A stretch of 7,872 nucleotides of DNA from Gammaproteobacteria bacterium (GTDB lineage Bacteria > Pseudomonadota > Gammaproteobacteria > Xanthomonadales > Xanthomonadaceae): positions 1 through 7,872 of the forward strand of contig JANYBA010000390.1 of NCBI GenBank assembly GCA_025360985.1, written 5' to 3'. Under the pieces are notes generated by a model. The model was not told the origin of the DNA. It saw only the letters and a list, made by a program, of their open reading frames with translations, and did no database searches. Position numbers and translations under genes: made by a program. Of this stretch, positions 1 to 6,207 are shown piece by piece (position 1 is the stretch's first letter; each line of letters opens with the position of its first letter).

Positions 1-32
1 GGCTTTTGGACGCCCAGTCACAAAGGCACCGC

Positions 33-111
33 CACGGAAGGATTTCCGTGACGCACCGGGCCGGCGCGGACGCCGGCACGGATTGGTTCGCGGCGCGTCG
101 GCGCCGCCAAT
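33..111. repeat. Cluster of three hairpins at the window edge
   Basis: Three consecutive inverted repeats occur: CACGGAA/TTCCGTG (33-50, 4-base loop), GCCGGCG/CGCCGGC (60-77, 4-base loop), and a larger one from ATTGG (82-86) to CCAAT (107-111) with an inner GGCGC/GCGCC. No T tract follows, and no gene is visible in 1-112. They could be part of a structured RNA or convergent-gene boundary cut by the window edge. Confidence 0.45.
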
Positions 112-293
112 GAAAACGCCCGGGCCGATACCGGTCCGGGCGTGGAAGGGGGGTTGCTAGCGGAGGCGGCTGACGATTCTTTGGAGGAAGCGAACCCTGT
201 GTCCACCGTTTTGACGTCTTGGGCAGAGGGTTTGCTTGTCACTCGTTTTGTCGTCCGGTTCGTGATCACTCGCTTCCGCAGTCGGTGTCTGCT
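109..293 (-). ncRNA. Candidate small RNA, about 180 bases
   Basis: A promoter at 300-328 and a terminator at 113-143, both on the minus strand, define a transcript of roughly 180 bases. Within it, one frame lacks any usual start codon, one has early stops, and one (GTG at 269) runs through the terminator without a stop, so a protein is unlikely. Internal structure is visible: TCGCTTCC (270-277) can pair with GGAAGCGA (186-193), and GTGATCAC (262-269) is a palindrome. The RNA contains the motif GACGNCAAAACG twice (at 244-255 and 207-218 in plus coordinates). I do not recognise it as 6S, 4.5S, tmRNA or RNase P RNA. The start site and function are inferred, and a remnant of a lost gene leader is the alternative. 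Confidence 0.42.
113..143 (-). terminator. Intrinsic terminator of the candidate small RNA
   Basis: A 12-base-pair stem with one G-T wobble (arms 116-127 and 132-143) encloses a 4-base loop. On the minus strand it is followed by TTTTCATT. The T tract is short but the stem is strong. On the plus strand it is followed by purines, so it acts only in the minus direction. Confidence 0.7.
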
Positions 294-299
294 GGGCGA

Positions 300-328
300 A
301 AGCTAATCACGTGTTTTTACGATGTCAA
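300..328 (-). promoter_or_regulatory. Sigma-70 promoter with AT-rich upstream element
   Basis: On the minus strand a perfect -35 box TTGACA (323-328) is spaced 17 bases from a weak -10 box TAGCTT (300-305). Directly upstream (about 331-348) the DNA is AT-rich (AAATTATTTTTGCAAA), resembling an UP element, which is striking in such GC-rich surroundings. The predicted start is near 293. No protein gene lies just downstream, which points to a non-coding transcript. Confidence 0.6.
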
Positions 329-436
329 CCACTTTGCAAAAATAATTTCCCGGACGGGTCCGGGGCGAGCTCGGAGAATTTCCCCGCAGCGACGGCGCCG
401 GCGAATCGCAACGTCAGGATAATTTTCCCGGCATGT

Positions 437-460
437 AAAAAAAACACCGCAAAAATGCGG
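437..460 (-). terminator. Second minus-strand intrinsic terminator
   Basis: On the minus strand, CCGCA-TTTT-TGCGG is followed by TG and then eight Ts. The stem is short (5 base pairs plus a possible wobble), but the T tract is long. It lies about 200 bases beyond the gcvH terminator, with no protein gene between. It may be a backup terminator for gcv read-through or the end of an unannotated short transcript. Confidence 0.6.
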
Positions 461-662
461 CTCCCGGCGCGCGTGCATTCGCCATCGCGATGCGTCGAAG
501 ACATTCGCTGCATTGCAACGCAGCGATCCGATCGGGCAAAAAACCACCGGTTTGGCAGCCGCCGATCGGTGCCGTCGCAGGCAGTCGCGCGAGGCCGCAA
601 ATGGCAAAAGTGCGCGGATTTTTTCCGCCGTCGCCGCCGTCGCGGCGGCCGCCGCGAACTCC
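461..662. other. Non-coding stretch between two minus-strand terminators
   Basis: I see no protein gene here: the open frames have no ribosome site and no recognisable motifs. It holds a 22-base imperfect palindrome at 505-526, a perfect 10-base palindrome CATCGCGATG at 483-492, a small hairpin GCGGA-TTTTT-TCCGC at 616-630, and a GC-trinucleotide-rich tract near 626-656. Confidence 0.6.
505..526. repeat. 22-base near-perfect palindrome
   Basis: The arms TCGCTGC and GCAGCGA flank an inner ATTGCAAC. Only one opposed base pair breaks the symmetry. It could be an operator or an RNA hairpin. No nearby gene start makes an operator role obvious. Confidence 0.5.
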
Positions 663-696
663 AAAAACGATTCCGGCCGCGCATGGCGGCCGGAAT
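663..696 (-). terminator. Intrinsic terminator of the gcvT-gcvH unit
   Basis: On the minus strand a perfect 11-base-pair stem (ATTCCGGCCGC pairing with GCGGCCGGAAT, 5-base loop) is followed after two bases by five Ts. It begins 25 bases after the gcvH stop codon, so it closes this transcription unit. Confidence 0.85.
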
Positions 697-720
697 TTCG
701 GACGGTCGGGACGGACCGGA

Positions 721-1116
721 TCAGTGGTCTTCTTCGTCCAGCAGGGCGGCGTAGTCGTCCGGCGACAACAGCTCGTTGACCTGGTCCATGTCTTCGGGCG
801 CGAGCACCAGCAGCCAGCCTTCGCCGTAGGCGTCTTCGTTGATGGTCTCGGGCTTGTCGGTCAGCGCGCTGTTGACCGCGACCACGGTTCCGGAGATCGG
901 GCTGTACACGTCGGAAGCGGCCTTGACCGATTCCACCACCGCCACCGCCGTGCCGGCGACGACGCTCTCGCCGACCTCCGGCAACTCGACGTAAACCAGG
1001 TCGCCGAGCAATCCCTGGGCGTGGTCGGAAATACCGATGGTGACCTGGCCGCTGTCCTCGACGCGCGCCCACTCGTGGGATTTGAGGAACTTCAGGTCGC
1101 CGGGAATCTCGCTCAT
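721..1116 (-). CDS. gcvH: Glycine cleavage system H protein (lipoyl carrier)
   Basis: This 131-residue protein is the lipoylated shuttle of the glycine cleavage complex. It carries the aminomethyl group from the P protein to the T protein and then passes reducing equivalents to the L protein, in the cytoplasm. The length is normal for the family. The N-terminal KSHEWARVE segment and the lipoyl-attachment context ESVKAASD are both visible, with the modified lysine at about K65. The acidic C-terminal end (LLDEEDH) is also typical. It lies 102 bases downstream of gcvT on the same strand and is followed by a strong terminator at 663-696, so it is the last gene of the unit. A weak promoter and palindrome in the gcvT-gcvH gap could give it extra expression. 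The upstream ribosome site is poor (AAGAGA). The identification is secure. Confidence 0.97.
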   Translation of the reverse strand: MSEIPGDLKFLKSHEWARVEDSGQVTIGISDHAQGLLGDLVYVELPEVGESVVAGTAVAVVESVKAASDVYSPISGTVVAVNSALTDKPETINEDAYGEGWLLVLAPEDMDQVNELLSPDDYAALLDEEDH

Positions 1117-1153
1117 GGCCAGGGTCTCTTGGCAGGGGTTGGGGGGCTGTCGT

Positions 1154-1166
1154 CGCTAGTCTAGCG
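1154..1166. promoter_or_regulatory. Palindrome over a possible gcvH-proximal promoter
   Basis: In the gcvT-gcvH gap a perfect inverted repeat CGCTAG-T-CTAGCG overlaps a minus-strand -10-like TAGACT. A weak -35-like CTGAAA lies 17 bases upstream of that hexamer. It may be an internal promoter with an operator. The match to consensus is only 4 of 6 bases in each box. Confidence 0.35.
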
Positions 1167-1218
1167 GGAGTCGATGGCAGTTTCAGCAAGCGCAAGAACG
1201 TTGGCGATCGACGCCGGA

Positions 1219-2304
1219 CTAGACGCCCGCCTGGGCAACGCCGTCGCGGACGAAGGGATACTTCACCACGCGGACCGGCACGCGCTTGCCGCGGATGTCG
1301 ACTTCGACGGCGCCGACGGCGCCGGCCGGCACGCGTGCCAGCGCAATCGCCTTGCCGAGCGTGGGCGAGAAAGTTCCGGACAGGATCTCGCCGGCGCCCG
1401 CGGCGGTGAACACCGCCTGGCCGTGGCGCAGCACGCCCTTGTCGTCCATCACCAGGCCGATGGTCTGGCGCGGCACGCCGGCAGCCTGCTGTTTTTCCAG
1501 CGCGGCGCGGCCGATGAAATCGCGGCCTTCGTCCAGCGCGACCGTCCAGGCGAGACCCGCTTCGTACGGGCTCACGCTTTCGTCCATGTCCTGGCCGTAC
1601 AGCGCCATGCCGGCTTCCAGGCGCAGCGTGTCGCGCGCGCCCAGCCCCGTGGGCTTCGCACCGGCGGCCACCAGGCGATTCCAGAATTCGATCGCCTGCG
1701 CTGCCGGCACCATGATCTCGAAGCCGTCTTCGCCGGTGTAACCGGTGCGGGCCACGAACAGTCCGTCGGCTTCGGTGGCGACGAACTTGCCAAGCCTGCC
1801 GACCGCCTGCGCCGCCCCGGGCGACAGCAGGCCCATCACCTTGGCGCGCGCGTTCGGCCCTTGCACCGCCACCATCGCCAGGTCGCGGCGCTCGGTCACG
1901 GTCACGCCGAAGGCGCGGGCATGCGCTTCGATCCATGGCAGGTCCTTGTCGCGGGTGGCGGCATTGACCACGACCCGGAAGAATTCCTCGCTCATGTAAT
2001 AAACGATCAGGTCGTCGATGACGCCGCCGCCTTCGGTGAGCATGCACGAGTACAGGGCCTTGCCTGGCTTGGCCAGCTTGTCGACCGAGTTGGCGACCAG
2101 GTGCTTGAGCAAGGGGCGGACGCGGGCGCCATGCAGGTCGAGCACGGTCATGTGCGAGATGTCGAAGATGCCGGCGTCGCGCCGGACCTGGTGGTGCTCT
2201 TCGATCTGCGAGCCGTAATGGATGGGCATGTCCCAACCACCGAAGTCCACCATCTTGGCGCCGTGCGCGCGGTGGGTCTGGTTGTAGATCGTCTTCTGGG
2301 TCAT
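1219..2304 (-). CDS. gcvT: Glycine cleavage system T protein (aminomethyltransferase)
   Basis: This 361-residue protein transfers the methylene group from lipoylated H protein to tetrahydrofolate and releases ammonia. The N-terminus shows the family signature around FGGWDMP and [16 protein letters not shown]. The [12 protein letters not shown] motif holds the catalytic aspartate (D97 or D98, matching the known active-site Asp of E. coli GcvT). [12 protein letters not shown] and [14 protein letters not shown] complete the folate-binding core, and the C-terminal barrel ends with [13 protein letters not shown]. Start: an ATG nine codons further upstream is open, but ATG at 2304 (MTQKT) matches the family N-terminus and follows a GAGG-type ribosome site about 8-10 bases away. 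It lies 48 bases after the NfeD gene and 102 bases before gcvH. No glycine riboswitch is visible in the short leader. gcvP and the L protein gene are not in this window. Confidence 0.97.
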   Translation of the reverse strand: MTQKTIYNQTHRAHGAKMVDFGGWDMPIHYGSQIEEHHQVRRDAGIFDISHMTVLDLHGARVRPLLKHLVANSVDKLAKPGKALYSCMLTEGGGVIDDLIVYYMSEEFFRVVVNAATRDKDLPWIEAHARAFGVTVTERRDLAMVAVQGPNARAKVMGLLSPGAAQAVGRLGKFVATEADGLFVARTGYTGEDGFEIMVPAAQAIEFWNRLVAAGAKPTGLGARDTLRLEAGMALYGQDMDESVSPYEAGLAWTVALDEGRDFIGRAALEKQQAAGVPRQTIGLVMDDKGVLRHGQAVFTAAGAGEILSGTFSPTLGKAIALARVPAGAVGAVEVDIRGKRVPVRVVKYPFVRDGVAQAGV

Positions 2305-2329
2305 GGCCGCGCCGCCTCGGGAAAACGGC

Positions 2330-2338
2330 ATTATCGCA
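2330..2338 (-). promoter_or_regulatory. Extended -10 promoter candidate for gcvT
   Basis: On the minus strand TGCGATAAT reads as an extended -10 element (TG-N-GATAAT, five of six bases of the hexamer). No good -35 box is present. A start near 2323 would give a leader of only about 20 bases, which leaves no room for a glycine riboswitch. This would let gcvTH be expressed apart from the SPFH-NfeD pair. Confidence 0.4.
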
Positions 2339-2352
2339 GACGCGCGCGGCGA

Positions 2353-2784
2353 TCAGTCCGCCGGGTCTACTTTGAGTACCATGCTGTCAACGGCGACCAC
2401 GCGCACCCGCGACCGCGCCGGCAGGTCCGGCCCCTGGACGGTCCACAAGGCGTCGCCGATCTTGATCCGGCCGCGGCCATCGACGATGGCGTGGTGCAGG
2501 TTGAAGACTTGCCCGACCAGTTGTTCGCCGCGGCGATTGAGCAGCGGCTGGTCGCTGGCCCGGCCCTTGCCACGGAAGTAGTAGATATAGATCGCGACCG
2601 AAACGAAGCTGAGCGCGACGAAGGCCACCGCCTGCCACAGCTCCGTCAGCGGCAACAACCACACCAGCAGGAAGGTGCCGGCCGCGGCGAATCCCAGCCA
2701 GAGCATGAAGGCGCCCGGCGCGAAGGCTTCCGCCGCCATCAGCAGCAATGCCGCGCAACCCCAGAAGATCATCACCCGGCTCAT
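2353..2784 (-). CDS. NfeD-family membrane protein, partner of the SPFH protein
   Basis: This 143-residue protein has three hydrophobic segments, at about residues 2-20, 25-44 and 50-70. A soluble C-terminal domain (about 80-143) follows, with the pattern LLNRRGEQLVGQV then GRGRIKIGDALWTVQGPDL and a closing VRVVAVDSMVLKV, typical of the OB-fold NfeD domain of the short YbbK/YuaF class. Such proteins are paired with stomatin-like SPFH proteins and are thought to act in membrane quality control or microdomain organisation. ATG at 2784 (MSRVM) is chosen because it is one base after the SPFH stop codon (TGA-C-ATG), an arrangement that suggests translational coupling. An upstream ATG at 2820 would overlap the SPFH gene. 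The long ClpP-like protease domain of other NfeD proteins is absent. Family assignment is firm, but the exact role is inferred. Confidence 0.9.
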   Translation of the reverse strand: MSRVMIFWGCAALLLMAAEAFAPGAFMLWLGFAAAGTFLLVWLLPLTELWQAVAFVALSFVSVAIYIYYFRGKGRASDQPLLNRRGEQLVGQVFNLHHAIVDGRGRIKIGDALWTVQGPDLPARSRVRVVAVDSMVLKVDPAD

Positions 2785-2785
2785 G

Positions 2786-3739
2786 TCAGGTTCCCGGCAG
2801 TTGCGGCTGCTTGGCGGCAATCGCCGCCTTCTGCGTGGCCAGGCTGTCCTTGGCCAGTTCGGCGATGCCGGCGATGGAACCGATCACGCCGCTGACGTCG
2901 GTGGGCAGGATGAACAGCTTCTGGTTCGGCGAGGCGGCGAAATCCTTCAGCGCTTCGATGTATTTCTGGGCGACGAAATAATTGATTGCCTGGACGTCGC
3001 CCTGGGCGATCGCCTGCGACACCATTTGCGTTGCCTTGGCCTCGGCCTCGGCCGAGCGCTCGCGCGCCTCGGCGGCGCGAAAGGCGGCTTCGCGGTTGCC
3101 CTCGGCCTCCAGGATCGTCGCCTGCTTCTCGCCCTCGGCCTTGAGGATGGCCGCCTGCCGGAAGCCCTCGGCCTCGAGGATGTTGGCGCGCTTTTCGCGC
3201 TCGGCCTTCATCTGCCGGGCCATGGATTCGATCAGGTCGCGCGGCGGCGCGATGTCCTTGAGTTCGATGCGGTTGACCTTGATGCCCCAGGGATGGGTGG
3301 CCTGGTCGACCGCGACCAGCACCTTGGTGTTGATCTCGTCGCGCTTGGACAGCGACTCGTCCAGGTCCATCGAACCGATCGCGGTGCGGATGTTGGTCAT
3401 CACCAGGTTGAGGATGGCGATCTCCAGGGTGGCGACCTCGTAGGCGGCCTTGGCGGCGTCGAGCACCTGGAAGAAGACGATGCCGTCGACCTTGACCACC
3501 GCGTTGTCCTTGGTGATCACGTCCTGGCTGGGCACTTCCAGCACCTGCTCCATCATGTTGATCTTGCGTCCGACGCCCTGGAAACCGGGCACCAGGAAGT
3601 GCAGGCCGGGATCCATGGTGTGGGTGTACTTGCCGAATTTCTCGACCGTCCACTCGTAACCCTGGGGCACCATCCGGACCGCCTTGGCGACCAGGATCAC
3701 GCCGGCGAACAGCAGAACGATTACGAAAATTCCATACAT
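2786..3739 (-). CDS. SPFH/stomatin-like membrane protein (QmcA/YbbK type)
   Basis: This 317-residue protein has one N-terminal membrane anchor (residues 2-20), followed by the SPFH core. Landmarks are VPQGYEWTVEKFGKY, the DPGLHFLVPGF segment, and DNAVVKVDGIVFFQV. WGIKVNRIELKDI is a hallmark of the stomatin/QmcA group. Residues about 175-237 are an alanine/glutamate-rich coiled coil that contains three tandem 11-residue units (187-219). The C-terminus is alanine-rich (KAAIAAKQPQLPGT). Family members form large membrane-associated oligomers and assist membrane protein turnover. Start: an upstream ATG at 3820 is open, but ATG at 3739 (MYGIF) begins the anchor and has an AGGAA ribosome site 7-8 bases upstream. 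It is the first gene of the minus-strand block, with a TATACT -10 candidate at 3770-3775. It could equally be named qmcA by homology; the symbol is left empty because orthology cannot be tested here. Confidence 0.93.
   Translation of the reverse strand: MYGIFVIVLLFAGVILVAKAVRMVPQGYEWTVEKFGKYTHTMDPGLHFLVPGFQGVGRKINMMEQVLEVPSQDVITKDNAVVKVDGIVFFQVLDAAKAAYEVATLEIAILNLVMTNIRTAIGSMDLDESLSKRDEINTKVLVAVDQATHPWGIKVNRIELKDIAPPRDLIESMARQMKAEREKRANILEAEGFRQAAILKAEGEKQATILEAEGNREAAFRAAEARERSAEAEAKATQMVSQAIAQGDVQAINYFVAQKYIEALKDFAASPNQKLFILPTDVSGVIGSIAGIAELAKDSLATQKAAIAAKQPQLPGT
3083..3181 (-). repeat. Three tandem 33-base units encoding 11-residue coiled-coil repeats
   Basis: Within the SPFH gene, residues 187-219 read as ILEAEGFRQAA, ILKAEGEKQAT and ILEAEGNREAA. 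These are three in-register 11-residue units. Hendecad periodicity is known from stomatin-type coiled coils, so this is a protein-level structural repeat and not a mobile element. Confidence 0.85.
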
Positions 3740-3769
3740 GGCCAGTTCCTGCGTTCCAGTCGAGGGTCC

Positions 3770-3775
3770 AGTATA
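3770..3775 (-). promoter_or_regulatory. -10 candidate of the SPFH gene
   Basis: On the minus strand TATACT matches five of six consensus bases and lies 31 bases before the SPFH start codon. No clear -35 box is present at the expected spacing, and that position is close to the palindrome at 3786-3803, so an activator or repressor may act there. Confidence 0.45.
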
Positions 3776-3785
3776 GGCCTGCTCC

Positions 3786-3803
3786 CCGGCGCCTTGGCGC
3801 CGG
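3786..3803. promoter_or_regulatory. Perfect 18-base palindrome in the divergent intergenic region
   Basis: Eight-base arms CCGGCGCC and GGCGCCGG are separated by TT. The element sits between the divergent SPFH and sigma-factor genes, near the -35 position of the SPFH promoter candidate and upstream of the sigma-gene promoter candidate. An operator is plausible. It has no T tract, so it is not a terminator. Confidence 0.5.
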
Positions 3804-3805
3804 CT

Positions 3806-3832
3806 GCGACCCTTTTCCACCCTGGCGCATCT
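3806..3832 (+). promoter_or_regulatory. ECF-like promoter candidate of the sigma gene
   Basis: GCGACC (3806-3811) is spaced 16 bases from CATCT (3828-3832), resembling the ECF pattern of a -35 AACC-type box and a -10 CGTC-type box. The -10 lies almost on the ATG at 3835, so transcription would begin within the first codons and the message would be leaderless. Each box departs from consensus, so this is tentative. Confidence 0.33.
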
Positions 3833-3834
3833 GG

Positions 3835-4413
3835 ATGGATGTGAGCCCGCCCTCGACCTTCGCGATCGACGTGCCCGACACGCTGCTCGCCCGCGCCCGG
3901 CGCGGCGAGGCGGCGGCGTTCGAGCAGTTGTACCGCTGGTTCGAACGTCCGGTGTTCACCCTGGCGCTGCGCTTGACCGGCCAGCGCGAGGAGGCCCAGG
4001 ACATCCTGCAGGACACCATGCTCAAACTCATCGACCGCTTGTCCGAATTCCGTGGCGACGCCCCTTTCTGGGGCTGGCTGCGGCAGATCGCCGTCAACGA
4101 GGCCTTGATGCGCTTGCGCCGGCGCGGTCGCGGACCGGCCGAGGACGTAGTCGAAGAAGCCGACCTGCCGGCGTCGGAATTGATGTTGCCGCCGCGCGCC
4201 GCCGATGCCGCCGTGCTCGGACAAGCCATGGCGCGCTTGCCCGACGCCACCCGCAGCGTGCTCTGGCTCTACCACGGCGAAGGCTATACGCACGAGGAAA
4301 TCGCCGCGGCGATGGGCAAGACGGCGTCGTTCTCCAAGTCGCAACTGGCGCGCGGAACGCGCCGGCTGCGCCAGCTGCTCCAGCTCGACATCGAGGTGCC
4401 CATCCATGGCTGA
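3835..4413 (+). CDS. ECF-type RNA polymerase sigma factor
   Basis: This 192-residue protein has the two-domain layout of extracytoplasmic-function sigma factors. Region 2 spans about residues 18-98, with AAAFEQLYRWF, EEAQDILQDTMLKLI (core-binding/2.2) and FWGWLRQIAVNEALMRLRRR (-10 recognition and melting). Region 4 spans about 130-183: LPDATRSVLWLYHGEGYTHEEIAAAMG, then a recognition helix ending KSQLARGTRRLRQLL. That position usually reads KSRLxRA, so the R-to-Q change is slightly unusual. The start is uncertain. ATG at 3835 has no ribosome site, and GTG at 3841 is in frame and could be used on a leaderless transcript. The stop overlaps the next gene by 8 bases. Its promoter target and trigger cannot be read from sequence. 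Membership of the sigma-70/ECF group is clear, but the subgroup is not assigned. Confidence 0.92.
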   Translation: MDVSPPSTFAIDVPDTLLARARRGEAAAFEQLYRWFERPVFTLALRLTGQREEAQDILQDTMLKLIDRLSEFRGDAPFWGWLRQIAVNEALMRLRRRGRGPAEDVVEEADLPASELMLPPRAADAAVLGQAMARLPDATRSVLWLYHGEGYTHEEIAAAMGKTASFSKSQLARGTRRLRQLLQLDIEVPIHG

Positions 4414-4945
4414 CGCCGCCGCTCCCGCCCGCATGGTCCCGCTCGCCGAAGCTCTGGCGCGCCTGCCGATGGAATCGCCCGACAGTCGCTGGCTGGTGTT
4501 GGCAGATCGCCTGGCGGCGCAGCAGTCCGCGCGCCGCCGCCGTCCGCGCTGGCCATTCGCCATCGCCGCCGCCGCGGCCTTGCTCGCCATCGCCCTGTTG
4601 CCGCGCCATGTCCCGGTCACCGTCGAAACGGCGTCAAGCGCGGCCAGCGCTGCCGAGATGGCGGCGCTGATGAAGGAATCGTCGCGCCTCGAACGCCTGC
4701 TTGGCGCCGCGCGCGACGACGGCGCCAGCAGCGCCAGCGCCGCCGTCATGGGCCTGGAACTGGAAGACCGGCTCGCGGCGCTGGACCGCGAACTGCAGGC
4801 CGCGTCGAACGACCCGACCCGCCAGCGCGCGCTCTGGCAGCAGCGGGTCGTGTTGCTGCGCGAGTCGACCAGCCTCGAGGCGTCGCGCCACTACCTCGCG
4901 GCCAACGGCCAGGCCCTGGATGTGGCTCTGGTCGCGGCTTATTGA
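4406..4945 (+). CDS. Single-pass membrane protein, putative anti-sigma factor
   Basis: I do not recognise a named family for this 179-residue protein. It has a short N-terminal part (1-48) ending in the basic cluster RRRRPRW, then one hydrophobic segment (about 49-66, alanine/leucine-rich). The remainder (about 80-160) is helical, charged, likely coiled-coil and probably periplasmic: EMAALMKESSRLERLL, then LELEDRLAALDRELQAA. The basic residues before the segment predict N-in/C-out topology. No HxxxCxxC zinc-finger anti-sigma motif is present. The ATG lies inside the sigma gene (8-base overlap), and a good ribosome site, GAGGTG at 4393-4398, sits 7 bases upstream, so translational coupling is likely. 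Position directly after an ECF gene, overlap and topology make an anti-sigma role the best inference, in the way RseA follows rpoE. A periplasmic scaffold or sensor is the alternative. Confidence 0.82.
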   Translation: MADAAAPARMVPLAEALARLPMESPDSRWLVLADRLAAQQSARRRRPRWPFAIAAAAALLAIALLPRHVPVTVETASSAASAAEMAALMKESSRLERLLGAARDDGASSASAAVMGLELEDRLAALDRELQAASNDPTRQRALWQQRVVLLRESTSLEASRHYLAANGQALDVALVAAY

Positions 4946-4975
4946 TCCGTCCTCACCCGAACCCCGGAGACTTCC

Positions 4976-6145
<1,170 letters not shown>

Positions 6146-6167
6146 CCGCCGTACACTGGGGCCACGG

Positions 6168-6197
6168 ACGCGCCGGGGCGACTCGGCGCGTTTTATT
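6168..6197 (+). terminator. Terminator-like hairpin between PDZ and cyclase genes
   Basis: Arms ACGCGCCG and CGGCGCGT (8 base pairs, 8-base loop) are followed by TTTATT. It fits a terminator for the sigma/anti-sigma/PDZ operon. It ends only 10 bases before the cyclase start codon and directly abuts its ribosome site, so it could instead be a leader structure of the cyclase mRNA. Confidence 0.6.
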
Positions 6198-6207
6198 GGG
6201 GGTCTCC

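Noticed and set aside
18..269. Minus-strand 83-codon frame starting with GTG at 269 as a small protein
   Set aside because: It runs straight through the strong terminator at 113-143 and matches no known family. A non-coding transcript fits better, though a short peptide cannot be fully excluded.
626..656. GCC/CGG-rich tract as a microsatellite or CRISPR-like repeat
   Set aside because: Units are irregular and without spacers, as expected from high GC content.
317..2236. Long minus-strand open frame of 639 codons across gcvH and gcvT
   Set aside because: It is arginine/proline-rich, matches no family, and is out of frame with two clear genes. Long spurious frames are normal at this GC content.
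1174..2895. Plus-strand open frame of 573 codons antisense to gcvT and NfeD
   Set aside because: It has histidine/arginine/alanine-rich shadow composition, no ribosome site and no motifs, while the opposite strand carries recognisable enzymes.
2675..3844. Plus-strand open frame of 389 codons antisense to the SPFH gene
   Set aside because: Its low-complexity leucine/glycine repeats (GLED, ALGL) are the mirror of the coiled-coil repeats on the real strand.
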